From 2-02-FULL-55-14 sp964473365 (GTDB lineage Bacteria > Bacteroidota > Ignavibacteria > UBA10030), in the NCBI GenBank assembly GCA_964473365.1, contig CAYYOV010000001.1, forward strand, positions 123,393 through 187,392: DNA of 64,000 bases, written 5' to 3'. The notes below the pieces were generated by a model, which had not been told where the DNA came from, searched no databases, and saw only the letters and a program-made list of their open reading frames with translations. Both the position numbers and the translations under genes were made by a program. Below, piece by piece: positions 44,738 through 53,879 of the stretch; the first letter of the stretch is position 1, and the number at the start of each line of letters is the position of its first letter.

Positions 44738-45639
44738 GAATGTTTGTCGCTGCGCTTGCCCTCACGGTCGCTGTCGGTTGCTCGAGCAGCGACGGAACTG
44801 CCATCGAAGCGACCGGAACGATCGAGGCCACCGAGGTCACGATCAGTGCCCTGGTGCCCGGAACGATCGCATCGATCCGTGTTGACGAAGGAGCTCGGGT
44901 CGCCCCCGGAGACACGCTCCTGACGCTCGACCAGGAGGAGTATCGCATCCAGGTGCGTCAGGCAGAGGCGAACTTGGCGGCGGCGGAAGCGCAATTGCGG
45001 CTGGCCGTCACGGGGGCACGCTCCGAGGACATCCGGCAGGCTGAGGCGACATACGAAAGCGCTCGCCGCGATCTGGAGCGGATGCGTGAGCTTCGCCAGA
45101 GCAATAGCGTTCCGCAGAAGGTGCTCGACGATGCGGACCTTCGTGCCACCGTCGCCGAGCAAACGCTCCAGAAAATGCGCCGGGGTTCGCGTCCCGAAGA
45201 GATCGAGGCGGCACGAGCCCGCCGTGATCAGGCCGCAGCGCTTCTGGCCCTTGCCCAGAAGAAGCTCGGCGATGCCGTGGTCGTCTCGCCCGTTGGCGGA
45301 ACGATCCTCAATCGCTTCGTCGAACGGGGCGAGTTCGTCGGAATGGGCTCCGCGCTCGTACGCGTCGCAAACCTCGAACAGATGGACATTATGATCTATG
45401 TGCCTGAGACCAACCTGCCGCGGGTGACGATCGGGCAGACAGCACGGGTCACGGTTGACGCGTTCAAGGACCGTTCTTTCGAAGGCCGTGTCGTCTTCAT
45501 CTCGCCGACGGCCGAATTCACCCCCAAGAACATCCAAACGAAGGACGAGCGCACGAAGCTGATGTTCGGAGTGAAGGTCCGCGTCTCGAATCCCGACGGA
45601 GCTCTGAAGGCAGGCATCCCGGCCGATGTCGTTTTGTAG
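44734..45639 (+). CDS. HlyD-type membrane-fusion lipoprotein (YbhG-like)
   Basis: The product has 301 residues. The lipobox AVGC16 marks a lipoprotein. The layout is that of periplasmic adaptors: a lipoyl-type half (GTIEATEVTISALVPGTIASIRVDEG), a long alpha-helical hairpin (about 67-175, rich in Ala/Glu/Arg), the second lipoyl half (VVSPVGGTILNRFVERGEFVGMG) and a beta-barrel domain. It bridges the inner-membrane ABC transporter with the TolC-like channel encoded two genes downstream. It is co-transcribed with tetR (ATGA overlap). The substrate is not readable from sequence. Confidence 0.92.
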   Translation: MRMFVAALALTVAVGCSSSDGTAIEATGTIEATEVTISALVPGTIASIRVDEGARVAPGDTLLTLDQEEYRIQVRQAEANLAAAEAQLRLAVTGARSEDIRQAEATYESARRDLERMRELRQSNSVPQKVLDDADLRATVAEQTLQKMRRGSRPEEIEAARARRDQAAALLALAQKKLGDAVVVSPVGGTILNRFVERGEFVGMGSALVRVANLEQMDIMIYVPETNLPRVTIGQTARVTVDAFKDRSFEGRVVFISPTAEFTPKNIQTKDERTKLMFGVKVRVSNPDGALKAGIPADVVL

Positions 45640-45666
45640 CGACGCGGGAGCTCAGCCATCGTGCAC

Positions 45667-45701
45667 TGGCCTCTAACCTCTGATCTCTGACTTCTGGCAT
45701 C
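45667..45701. repeat. Period-7 repeat array, NNNNNTC class
   Basis: Five consecutive heptads (tggcctc, taacctc, tgatctc, tgacttc, tggcatc) fill most of the 81-base spacer between the adaptor gene and the first ABC ATPase gene, the only wide spacer in the operon. Confidence 0.65.
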
Positions 45702-45720
45702 ACTCCCGAATGGATGCGCA

Positions 45721-46653
45721 ATGAATGCTGTCACGCTGCTCAATGTCACGAAGGACTTTCACCGCGAAGGTGGCCAACACCTGCGTGCGGTGGACGACCT
45801 GTCGCTCACGATCGCGCAGGGCGAAGTATTCAGCCTGGTCGGCCCTGATGGTGCTGGCAAGACCACAGCGATCCGCATGATGTGCGGCGTCCTGCCACCG
45901 ACCTCGGGGACCGTGAAGATACGCGATCTGGACGTCCTCCGGGACCGGAGTGAGGTCAAACGCCACATCGGGTATTTGTCTCAGAAGTTCTCGCTCTACC
46001 AGGACCTCACGATCGACGAGAACATCGACTTCTTTGCAGAGATCCATCAGGTTCGGGATTACCAGCAACGGAAGTCAGAGTTGCTCGAGATGACGCGTTT
46101 GACGCCGTTCCGGGACCGGCTGGCTGGAAGGCTTTCTGGCGGAATGAAGCAAAAACTGGCGCTGGCATGCACGCTCGTACATGCCCCGGAGGTGATTTTC
46201 CTGGACGAGCCGACGACAGGCGTAGATCCCGTGTCGCGGCGCGATTTCTGGCGCATTCTGTCGGGGCTGCTCCGTTCCGGGATCACGATCATCGTCAGTA
46301 CGCCGTACCTGGACGAGGCAGAACGCAGTTCCCGCGTGGCCCTGATGAGCGAAGGCCGGGTTCTGCAATGCGACACGCCAGAAGCGGTCCGGGCTTCTTT
46401 TCCACTTTCGGTGGTGGAAGTGGTGGTCGAGCCGGTGCGGGAGGCAGCCGCACGGCTGTCAGAACGCATGGGCCACAACCGGGTCCAATTGTTCGGGGAC
46501 CGGCTCCACGTGCTCCTGGATCGTGGTACACGGTCGCAGGATGAGACGAAACGTGTGACCTCGATGATGCGCGAGATCGAGATGAAACCCACGTCGGTGA
46601 GGACCGTCCTCCCATCCCTTGAAGATGTCTTTATTGCACGCACACAGTCGTGA
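45721..46653 (+). CDS. ABC transporter ATP-binding protein (YbhF N-terminal half-like)
   Basis: The protein has 310 residues. The nucleotide-binding domain has Walker A GPDGAGKTT (Asp for the usual Asn, as in YbhF-type first domains), signature LSGGMKQKLAL and Walker B VIFLDEPTTGVDP. A C-terminal extension of about 80 residues follows, ending ARTQS. It should power the ABC-2 export pump formed by the two permeases downstream. E. coli YbhF carries two such domains in one chain; here they are two genes, separated by the TolC-like gene. Confidence 0.92.
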   Translation: MNAVTLLNVTKDFHREGGQHLRAVDDLSLTIAQGEVFSLVGPDGAGKTTAIRMMCGVLPPTSGTVKIRDLDVLRDRSEVKRHIGYLSQKFSLYQDLTIDENIDFFAEIHQVRDYQQRKSELLEMTRLTPFRDRLAGRLSGGMKQKLALACTLVHAPEVIFLDEPTTGVDPVSRRDFWRILSGLLRSGITIIVSTPYLDEAERSSRVALMSEGRVLQCDTPEAVRASFPLSVVEVVVEPVREAAARLSERMGHNRVQLFGDRLHVLLDRGTRSQDETKRVTSMMREIEMKPTSVRTVLPSLEDVFIARTQS

Positions 46654-48095
46654 GAACCTCTATGAATTCCATTTTGGATGGCACCCTTCGAAGAACAGAT
46701 CGCGCAAAGTCGCAGCGGCCGCTGAGAACGAGGATGTGGCAAGCCGCTACTCTGCGTCCTTTGCGAACGTTGCGCCTTTGCGTGGTACCGCTCTTCCTCA
46801 GCTCGACGATAGCAGTCGCTCAGCCGGCGCCTCGCCAGGTCTCTGTTCGCGAATGCATCGATGCGGCGCTGTCTCAGCATCCGTCGATGAAGCTCGCCGA
46901 GGCACGTTTAGCGGCCGCTGAAGGCCGGCGTGATGAAGCCTCTGCCGCCCGGCTTCCCCAGCTCAAGCTCAACGCGCGATTTGCGCAGCTCAGCCACGTC
47001 GATCCGACGACGATCGCGCTTCCGATACCGGGGTCGTCACCCATCACGCTCTTCCCGTCCATCGATCAGCAGTCGTCGGTCCGGTTGTCGCTGAGCCAGC
47101 CGATCTTCACAGGATTTCGATTGAGCGGTGCTGCCGATGCGGCGCAGGCCAACGCCGCCGCTGCCGGAGAGGAATCCGCGCGCGATCGTGCTGACCTGGC
47201 CCTCAACGTCGAGCAGGCCTATTGGTCGTGGGCGCAATCGATCGAGGCCGTCGAGGTGCTCGAGCAAGCGCAGAAACAGCTGCGTGAACACGAACGGGTG
47301 CTTGAGCGCATGGCCGAGGAGGGTCTAGCAACCTCGGCGGATGTGCTCTCCGTCCAGGTGAAGCGGGCCGATGTTGATGTGCGGCTGATCGACGCAAGGA
47401 CACAGTCACGCCTGGCCATGATGACGCTGAATAGCTTGATGGGTGAACCGCTCGATGCAACGATCGTTCCGTCGGAGCATCCGCTGGATTCCGTCCGCGT
47501 GCAGACGGTGTCTGAACCCTCAACGCTCGTCGGTCAAGCGCTCCGTTCACGGCCGGACCTTCTGGCGTTGCAGCATCGCAAGGAAATGGGGGAAGCGGGA
47601 GTGACGGCCGCTCGCGGCGGTTGGTATCCGCAGGTCTTTCTTGCGGCCGGATTTGATTACGCGCGTCCAAACCAGCGGATCATCCCTCCGAAGGACCGGT
47701 ATGACGGCACGTGGGACGTGGGGGTATTGCTCCAATGGAACGTCTGGGACTGGATGACGACCGAAACTCAAACCGCACAAGCTGAGGCGCAACTCCGCCA
47801 AACGGAGGCGGGGATCGAAGTGCTTCGGAGCGCGGTCACGCTCGAGGTTGCGCAGTGGTCGCAACGGGCCGCAGATGCACGCCTCCTGGTGCGTGCCGCG
47901 GAGGTCGGAGTTCGGGCCGCGGAGGAATCGCGCCGGATCTCGGGGCAGAAGTTCGATCAAGGAACGGCCACGCCTTCCGACGTGCTGGATGCAGAGGTGG
48001 CTCTCTTGCAGGCCCGGCTGGCGCTGACGCGGGCAGGGGCAGAATTGCGCATGGCCGATGCGCGGTTGCGCCGTGCCGTGGGAGATCGTCCATGA
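46650..48095 (+). CDS. TolC-family outer-membrane efflux channel
   Basis: Up to 481 residues if read from the GTG at 46650; an ATG at 46662 and another at 46734 are in frame. The start at 46734 gives a normal signal peptide (about 25 residues, ending AVAQP). The mature part is a TolC/OEP protein: VSVRECIDAALSQHPSMKLAEARLAAAEGRR, long coiled helices rich in Ala and Glu, and two repeated halves. It forms the outer-membrane exit of the tripartite pump. A dispersed repeat (46701-46786) makes up the signal-peptide region, encoding TLRPLRTLRLCVV. It overlaps the second ATPase gene by four bases. Confidence 0.9.
   Translation: MRTSMNSILDGTLRRTDRAKSQRPLRTRMWQAATLRPLRTLRLCVVPLFLSSTIAVAQPAPRQVSVRECIDAALSQHPSMKLAEARLAAAEGRRDEASAARLPQLKLNARFAQLSHVDPTTIALPIPGSSPITLFPSIDQQSSVRLSLSQPIFTGFRLSGAADAAQANAAAAGEESARDRADLALNVEQAYWSWAQSIEAVEVLEQAQKQLREHERVLERMAEEGLATSADVLSVQVKRADVDVRLIDARTQSRLAMMTLNSLMGEPLDATIVPSEHPLDSVRVQTVSEPSTLVGQALRSRPDLLALQHRKEMGEAGVTAARGGWYPQVFLAAGFDYARPNQRIIPPKDRYDGTWDVGVLLQWNVWDWMTTETQTAQAEAQLRQTEAGIEVLRSAVTLEVAQWSQRAADARLLVRAAEVGVRAAEESRRISGQKFDQGTATPSDVLDAEVALLQARLALTRAGAELRMADARLRRAVGDRP
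46701..46786. repeat. Dispersed inverted repeat of the CGCAAAG/CTTTGCG class inside the TolC-like gene start
   Basis: The left arm (about 46701-46731, cgcgcaaagtcgcagcgg) and right arm (about 46749-46786, tctgcgtcctttgcgaacg then ttgcgcctttgcgtgg) are imperfect reverse complements with TGCG spaced 9, 9 and 8 bases. On the other strand this reads as the well-known spurious HAKAQR-type peptide. Confidence 0.6.
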
Positions 48096-49045
48096 ACGAC
48101 GTGGCTGTCGAGGTCAGCGACCTGTCGAAAGCCTTCGGACCGTTCGTGGCGGTGGACCGCGTGAGCTTTCAGGTGCGCCGTGGAGAGGTGTTCGGATTCC
48201 TCGGCCCGAATGGAGCAGGAAAATCGACCACAATCCGGATGCTCTGCGGCCTGCTCGCCCCGAGTTCCGGGACAGCGACCGTAGGGGGGATCGATGTCGT
48301 CCGCGATCCGGAAGGTGTCAAGGCCAATATCGGCTACATGTCGCAGCGGTTCTCGCTCTATGAAGATCTCACCGTCGACCAGAACATTGAGTTCTATGGC
48401 GGGATCTACGGGCTCGAGGGAGCACGGCTCGAAGAGCGTCGCTCCTGGGCGGTCCGTATGGCAGGATTGGAAGGGAAGGAATCTGAATTGACCGGGACGC
48501 TCTCGGGGGGATGGAAGCAACGGCTGGCGCTCGGATGTGCGATCCTCCATGAACCCCCCATTCTGTTCCTGGACGAACCGACCGGGGGGGTGGACCCGAT
48601 CTCACGCCGGAATTTCTGGGACCTGATCTATCAGCTCTCGAACGCCGGGACGACCGTCTTCGTGACGACGCATTACATGGACGAAGCAGAACATTGCAGC
48701 ACCATCGGGTTCATTTACGCCGGGCGGTTGGTGGCGATCGGTTCTCCGACCGAGCTGAAGAAGCGCATGGGAGAAGGGACGACGTTTGAGATCGTTTGCG
48801 AGCGTCCGCTGGATGCGGTCGACCTCTTCCAGCGCGAGTCCTGGGTGGTCGAGACCTCGATCTTTGGGTCGAACTGTCATGTCACCGTTGCCCCCGACAT
48901 CGGACCTGCCAAGATCCGGAAAGCGTTGGCGGCAGCGGGCAATCGCGCGTCAAAGATCGAATCGATCACGCCCTCCTTGGAGGACGTCTTCATCCACCTG
49001 ATCGCTGAAGAAGACCAGCGCCGTGCCGCTGCGGAGGCTGCATGA
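48092..49045 (+). CDS. ABC transporter ATP-binding protein (YbhF C-terminal half-like)
   Basis: The product has 317 residues from the ATG at 48092, overlapping the TolC-like stop. Canonical nucleotide-binding domain: Walker A GPNGAGKST, signature LSGGWKQRLAL, Walker B ILFLDEPTGGVDP, H-loop TTHYMDEAEH. A C-terminal domain of about 75 residues follows. Together with the gene at 45721 it supplies two different ATPase subunits, so the transporter is probably a heterodimer. A four-base overlap joins it to the first permease. Confidence 0.93.
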   Translation: MNDVAVEVSDLSKAFGPFVAVDRVSFQVRRGEVFGFLGPNGAGKSTTIRMLCGLLAPSSGTATVGGIDVVRDPEGVKANIGYMSQRFSLYEDLTVDQNIEFYGGIYGLEGARLEERRSWAVRMAGLEGKESELTGTLSGGWKQRLALGCAILHEPPILFLDEPTGGVDPISRRNFWDLIYQLSNAGTTVFVTTHYMDEAEHCSTIGFIYAGRLVAIGSPTELKKRMGEGTTFEIVCERPLDAVDLFQRESWVVETSIFGSNCHVTVAPDIGPAKIRKALAAAGNRASKIESITPSLEDVFIHLIAEEDQRRAAAEAA

Positions 49046-50166
49046 CGATCCTGCCGATCGTCCGCAAAGAATTCCGCCAGATCCGCCGTGACAAGCGGGC
49101 ATTGGGCATCCTCATCTTTCTGCCCGGCTTCCTGCTCATCCTTGTCGGATATGCGCTGAATTTCGACGTCAAGCATGTCGGTGTAGCGGTGCTCGATGAG
49201 GACCGCACGCCAGAGAGCCGCCGGCTGGCCGAAGCGCTCACAGGCTCGGAATACCTCGAATATCATTGGGCCTTGCGGGACCGGAGCGAGATCGACGGCA
49301 TTCTCGACGGCGCCGATGCGCGCGTGGTTCTCTCGATCCCGCGAGGCTTCTCGAACGATCTATTGCGAGGCGGGACGGCGAAGGTCCAGGTGCTCGTCGA
49401 CGGGTCGAACCCGAACACGGCCAACATCGCGTCGTCGTATGTGCAGCTCGGCGTACGGGATTATTCGCAGCGGGTCCTGACTGAGTGGCTCGACCGACGG
49501 GGCATGCACATTTCCCCTCCGATCGAGATCCGGCCGCGCCTTTGGTTCAACCCTGAGCTGAAGACCGCGAAGTACCTCGTTCCGGGTGTGTTCGGGTTGA
49601 TCCTATTGCTCTCGACAGTAATTTCGACATCGCTTTCCGTCGTGCGGGAAAAGGAACTGGGGACGATGGAGCAATTGAAGACATCTCCGCTCCACGCGTA
49701 CGAGATCATCGTCGGGAAGGCGGTGCCCTATGTAGGCATCGCCATGGTGGCCGCGACGATCATCCTGCTCATGGGCTGGGGCCTGTTCGACGTGTCGGTT
49801 CGAGGCAGTATCCTTCTTCTGTATGCAGCCATTTTTCTCTTTGCGCTGGCAGGGCTGGGGCAGGGGCTCTTCATTTCGGCGGTCGCGCAAACGCAACAGG
49901 TGGCGTTCTTCATGTCGGTCTTCTCGTCGCTCCTGCCGACCTTCCTCCTGTCGGGATTCGTGTTTCCGCTAAAGTCGATGCCGCTCCTGTTGCAGATCAT
50001 CGGCGGCATCTTGCCGACAAAGTACTTCCTCATCATTGTTCGCTCGATCATCCTCAAGGACGTAGGCTTCTGGCCGCTCTGGCCCGAATTCCTGGCGATC
50101 GCCATCTTCACGGCGGCCACGGTCGCGATCAGCAGCATACGACTCCACCGGGACCTGTCGTCATGA
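49042..50166 (+). CDS. ABC-2 type permease (YbhS-like)
   Basis: The protein has 374 residues. The N-terminus VRKEFRQIRRDKRALGILIFLPGFLLIL gives the first membrane span, then a periplasmic domain of about 130 residues and five more spans. The motif KELGTMEQLKTSPLHAYEIIVGKAVPY is the usual cytoplasmic loop of ABC-2 exporters. It pairs with the following gene as the transmembrane half of the pump. Start and stop overlap the neighbours by four bases. Confidence 0.93.
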   Translation: MTILPIVRKEFRQIRRDKRALGILIFLPGFLLILVGYALNFDVKHVGVAVLDEDRTPESRRLAEALTGSEYLEYHWALRDRSEIDGILDGADARVVLSIPRGFSNDLLRGGTAKVQVLVDGSNPNTANIASSYVQLGVRDYSQRVLTEWLDRRGMHISPPIEIRPRLWFNPELKTAKYLVPGVFGLILLLSTVISTSLSVVREKELGTMEQLKTSPLHAYEIIVGKAVPYVGIAMVAATIILLMGWGLFDVSVRGSILLLYAAIFLFALAGLGQGLFISAVAQTQQVAFFMSVFSSLLPTFLLSGFVFPLKSMPLLLQIIGGILPTKYFLIIVRSIILKDVGFWPLWPEFLAIAIFTAATVAISSIRLHRDLSS

Positions 50167-51290
50167 AGAAGCTTCGCCATATGCTTATCAAGGAGTTCAT
50201 TCAGATCCGGCGCGACAAGCGGATGCGACCGATCATCATCGTCGCGCCGATCTTCATGACGATCCTGCTTGGGTACGCCGCGACAGTCGACGTCCTGCAT
50301 GTGGGGCTTGTCGCCTGCGATCTGGACAACAGCCCCGAGAGCCGCGAACTCGTCACCCGGTTCACCAATACGGGCACGTTCGAAGTCGTTGCGGCGGTGG
50401 ACGATCCATCAGCCATTGATGAATATTTCGACGATGCGCGCGCGGTCGTGGCCGTGGTCATTCCCCGGGGATTCGGGAAGGGTCTGGCGGGCGGGCAGCC
50501 GACAGTCCTGCAGTTGCTCGCAGACGGCGCCGACGCCAATACGGCCAACATCAGCCTCAACTATGCGCGTCAGATCACGCTGGGATTCTCGCAGGAACTG
50601 CTCGTGGAGCAGGTGTTGCGGCTGGGCGCGGCGATGCGGGTGCCTCAGGTCGTGGCAGAGACGCGCGTATGGTATAACCCCGATCTGCGCAGCGCGAACT
50701 ACATGGTGCCCGCGGTCGTGGCCATGATCCTGATGCTCATCACGACGACATTCACGTCCGTCGCCATCGTGAAGGAACGCGAGATGGGGACGATGGAGCA
50801 GCTCATCGTGACGCCGATGACGAGGGCGCAACTCATGCTCGGCAAGCTGTTGCCGTACGTCATCATCGGTTTCTGGGAAGCGGTGGTCGTGCTTACGGTC
50901 GCGGTGCTCTGGTTCGGCATTCCGCTCAAAGGCAGTATTCTGCTGTTGTTTGCGCTGTCCGCGTTGTTCATTCTCACGACGCTCGGCCTGGGGTTGTTCG
51001 TTTCGACCATCTCGCATACGCAACAGCAGGCGATGATGACAGCCCAGTTCTTTGTCTTCTTCCCGATGCTCTTTCTTTCGGGCTTCACGTTCCCGATCGA
51101 GAACATGCCGGTGCCCGTGCAGGTGGTCACGTACGTCATTCCGCTCCGCTACTTCCTCGAGATCATTCGAGGTGTGGTCTTGAAGGGAGTAGGGATCGAG
51201 ACACTCTGGCCACAGGCGCTGGCCCTCCTGGCGATCGGGGTCATCGTACTGAGCCTGGCGGTCTCGAGATTCCAGAAACGCCTAGGGTAA
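50163..51290 (+). CDS. ABC-2 type permease (YbhR-like)
   Basis: The product has 375 residues, paralogous to the preceding permease: LIKEFIQIRRDKRMRPIIIVAP at the N-terminus, periplasmic domain with PRGFGKGLAGGQ, then REMGTMEQLIVTPMTRAQLMLGK and further spans. It is the last gene of the TetR-adaptor-ATPase-channel-ATPase-permease-permease operon. The next gene follows after 175 bases that carry a repeat element. Confidence 0.93.
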   Translation: MKKLRHMLIKEFIQIRRDKRMRPIIIVAPIFMTILLGYAATVDVLHVGLVACDLDNSPESRELVTRFTNTGTFEVVAAVDDPSAIDEYFDDARAVVAVVIPRGFGKGLAGGQPTVLQLLADGADANTANISLNYARQITLGFSQELLVEQVLRLGAAMRVPQVVAETRVWYNPDLRSANYMVPAVVAMILMLITTTFTSVAIVKEREMGTMEQLIVTPMTRAQLMLGKLLPYVIIGFWEAVVVLTVAVLWFGIPLKGSILLLFALSALFILTTLGLGLFVSTISHTQQQAMMTAQFFVFFPMLFLSGFTFPIENMPVPVQVVTYVIPLRYFLEIIRGVVLKGVGIETLWPQALALLAIGVIVLSLAVSRFQKRLG

Positions 51291-51296
51291 AGCATT

Positions 51297-51408
51297 TCAC
51301 AGAGCCAAACCGAGGAGCACGGAGTTCCACCGAGAGAAGCATAGACATCATTCCGTCTGTGGATCTCTGCCTTCACTCTGTGGAGCTCTGTGTTCCGCTT
51401 CTCCCCAC
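51297..51408. repeat. Inverted period-7 arrays of the CACGGAG/CTCTGTG class
   Basis: The left arm (51297-51342: acagagcc..aggagcacggagttccaccgagag) and right arm (51353-51408: gtctgtggatctctgccttcactctgtggagctctgtg) are imperfect reverse complements. In the right arm the words recur at 7-base steps. It fills the gap between the efflux operon and the next gene. Confidence 0.6.
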
Positions 51409-51465
51409 AGTTGCATTCCTTCCAAGAATCGCCGAGGTTTCCCTTGACGACTTCGGAGTCCTCCT

Positions 51466-53826
51466 ATGCGTATCCCTGCCACATGTGCCACCATCGTGCT
51501 CGCCAGCGCCATCGCCATCGCACAGATCCCGGGCGATGTGGGGGACAAGGTCGTGCTTCCGAATGGATGGTCATTGACCCCTGCAGGGACGCAAGCGTCG
51601 GTCGGTGACTTTCCGATGAACGCATTGCTTACGCCGGACGAGCGGCTTCTGGTCGTCGTCCATGGTGGGCAGTCGAAAGCGGAGCTCCGCGTCCTGCGCA
51701 CATCCGACCGGACGACCGCACAAACGATCCGCCTCAAGGATGCGTTCTGGGGTATGTCTCAATCGGACGGCAAGATCTACGTATCCGGAGGGTATCAGGA
51801 CTGCGTCTACGTTTTTGCGGTCAGCGGGGACACGCTCGTCGTCGCCGACACTCTCTGGGTGGGGGCGCGCGGGAAGAAACGTGGCGTGGCAGGCGTCGAG
51901 GTCGCCGGTTCGACCCTCGCGAGCGTAACTCGTTTGGACAGCACGCTCCATCTCGTCGACCTGACGAATGGAGCGAGCAGGTCGATCAAACTGTCAGCTA
52001 TGCCGTACGCCGTCGTATCCACCGGTTCGGACCGGTGGCTCGTTTCGCTCTGGGGCGGCAAGCGGATCGCGGCGTACGCCGGGGGAGTCGTCGAATTCGA
52101 GGTGCCGACTGGAGAGCATCCGAATGAGATCACGCTCTCGGCGGATCGATCTACAGCGCTCGTTGCGTGCGCGAACGACAATACGGTCTCGGTCGTCGAC
52201 CTCAACGCACGGCGGGCGATCGCGTCCGTGTCAACGGCGATCCATCCCGATGCTCCGGAGGGTTCGACCACGAACTCTGTGGCGTTCGTGCCACATTCCT
52301 CCTTCGTCCTGGCTGCCAATGCCGACAACAACAGCGTGGCAGTGGTGGACCTTGCCGAACCATCCCGTCCATCGATCGCCGGTTTCATGCCCGTCGGTTG
52401 GTATCCGACCAAGGTGCTCGTCCGACGCGACGGGAGCCTCATCGTGCTGAACGGCAAGGGAGGCCGATCGCTGGCTAATCCCAAGAAACAGTACATCGGA
52501 GGACTCTTCCCGGGCTCAGTCTCATTCATTCCATTCCCGTCTCCGAAAGTATTGACGACCTACACGCAGCAGGTGTATGCCAACATCCCGTACCGCGACG
52601 AACAACGTCGGATCTCGGGTCATGCGGACGATGTGCCGATCCCGAAGCAGGTGGGAGGGACATCGCCGATCAAGCACGTGTTCTACATCATCCGGGAGAA
52701 CCGGACGTACGACCAGGTGTTTGGCGACATGCCGAAGGGGAATGGCGACACGTCGCTCTGCCTGTTCGGTGAGAAGGTCACCCCGAACGCGCACGCATTG
52801 GCCCGCCAGTTTGTGCTGTTCGACAATTTCTACGTCAACGCCGAGGTGAGCGCCGACGGTCACAACTGGTCCGATGCGGCCTACGCGACTGACTATGTCG
52901 AAAAGACCTGGCCTCCGAACTACGGGGGACGCGGTGGCCGGTACGATTTTGAAGGGGATGAACCGACGGCGCGGCCATCTTCCGGCTACCTCTGGACGGC
53001 GGCAGCGAAGCGAGGGCTTTCCTATCGCACCTATGGAGAGTGGGTGGAAACGCATGATTCGGTCGGAATGCCGGGCACGCCGAAGGACAAGGACCTGATG
53101 GAGAACTTCAGCCCGACGTATCGAGGATGGGACCTTTCCTACTCCGACCTGGATCGGGCGAAGGCGTGGGAAGAAGAGTTCGATCGATTCGAAAAGGAAG
53201 GAGGTCTTCCGAACCTGAGCATCATGCATCTGCCAAACGATCACACCTCTGGCACGAGCCGGGGGGCATGGACGCCCCGCGCGATGGTGGCTCAGAACGA
53301 CCTTGCGTTGGGCCGGATCGTCGAACGGATCACGAAGAGCCGCTACTGGAAGGAGAGCGCGATCTTTGTCCTCGAGGACGACGCCCAGGACGGTCCCGAC
53401 CATGTGGATGCTCACCGGTCGCCTGTCCTGGTGATATCGCCCTACGCACGCCGAGGTCACGTGGATCATACCTTGTATTCGACGACGTCGGTCCTCAGGA
53501 CGATGGAGCTCATTCTCGGTCTTCCGCCGATGAGTCAGTATGACGCCGCTGCTACCCCCATGGCCGCTGCCTTTATGAAGAGAGCGGACCTTACCGGCTA
53601 CACGGCACGGAAAGCGACGTGGGATCTGGAAGAACGAAATCCGCCGAAGAGCGTGGGAGAGGAGATGATGGAGACGTTCGACCTTACGCGCCCCGATGCT
53701 GCCCCCGACCGGGCGTTCAACGAGATCATCTGGGCATCGATCAAGGGAACGCCAATGCCCGCGCCCAGATATTCGGTGTTCTCACGGGGAGGGGCGGAGG
53801 GAGAAGATGAGGGGGATGAAGACTAG
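51466..53826 (+). CDS. YncE-like beta-propeller fused to an alkaline phosphatase-superfamily phosphoesterase
   Basis: The product has 786 residues; signal peptide ends AIAQ. The N-terminal half (about 30-360) is a seven-bladed YncE-type propeller with repeated LVVVHGGQS, STALVACANDNTVSVVDL and FVLAANADNNSVAVVDL blades. The C-terminal half (about 400-770) is an AcpA/PLC-type phosphoesterase: HVFYIIRENRTYDQVFGDMPKGNGD holds the nucleophile region, then SADGHNWSDAAYATDYVE and FVLEDDAQDGPDHVDAHRSP with the metal-binding Asp/His set. Such fusions occur in many environmental bacteria as secreted phosphatases of unknown substrate. It does not appear linked to the efflux operon. Confidence 0.9.
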   Translation: MRIPATCATIVLASAIAIAQIPGDVGDKVVLPNGWSLTPAGTQASVGDFPMNALLTPDERLLVVVHGGQSKAELRVLRTSDRTTAQTIRLKDAFWGMSQSDGKIYVSGGYQDCVYVFAVSGDTLVVADTLWVGARGKKRGVAGVEVAGSTLASVTRLDSTLHLVDLTNGASRSIKLSAMPYAVVSTGSDRWLVSLWGGKRIAAYAGGVVEFEVPTGEHPNEITLSADRSTALVACANDNTVSVVDLNARRAIASVSTAIHPDAPEGSTTNSVAFVPHSSFVLAANADNNSVAVVDLAEPSRPSIAGFMPVGWYPTKVLVRRDGSLIVLNGKGGRSLANPKKQYIGGLFPGSVSFIPFPSPKVLTTYTQQVYANIPYRDEQRRISGHADDVPIPKQVGGTSPIKHVFYIIRENRTYDQVFGDMPKGNGDTSLCLFGEKVTPNAHALARQFVLFDNFYVNAEVSADGHNWSDAAYATDYVEKTWPPNYGGRGGRYDFEGDEPTARPSSGYLWTAAAKRGLSYRTYGEWVETHDSVGMPGTPKDKDLMENFSPTYRGWDLSYSDLDRAKAWEEEFDRFEKEGGLPNLSIMHLPNDHTSGTSRGAWTPRAMVAQNDLALGRIVERITKSRYWKESAIFVLEDDAQDGPDHVDAHRSPVLVISPYARRGHVDHTLYSTTSVLRTMELILGLPPMSQYDAAATPMAAAFMKRADLTGYTARKATWDLEERNPPKSVGEEMMETFDLTRPDAAPDRAFNEIIWASIKGTPMPAPRYSVFSRGGAEGEDEGDED

Positions 53827-53879
53827 CTGGGGATAGAAGTGGGTGCGCAGAGAACGCAAGTGCATCTGAGTGTGCCGCT

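Noticed and set aside
46059..46880. Minus-strand frame with HAKAQR-type peptide
   Set aside because: Antisense to the ABC ATPase and TolC-like genes; the peptide is the known artefact of translating a dispersed repeat.
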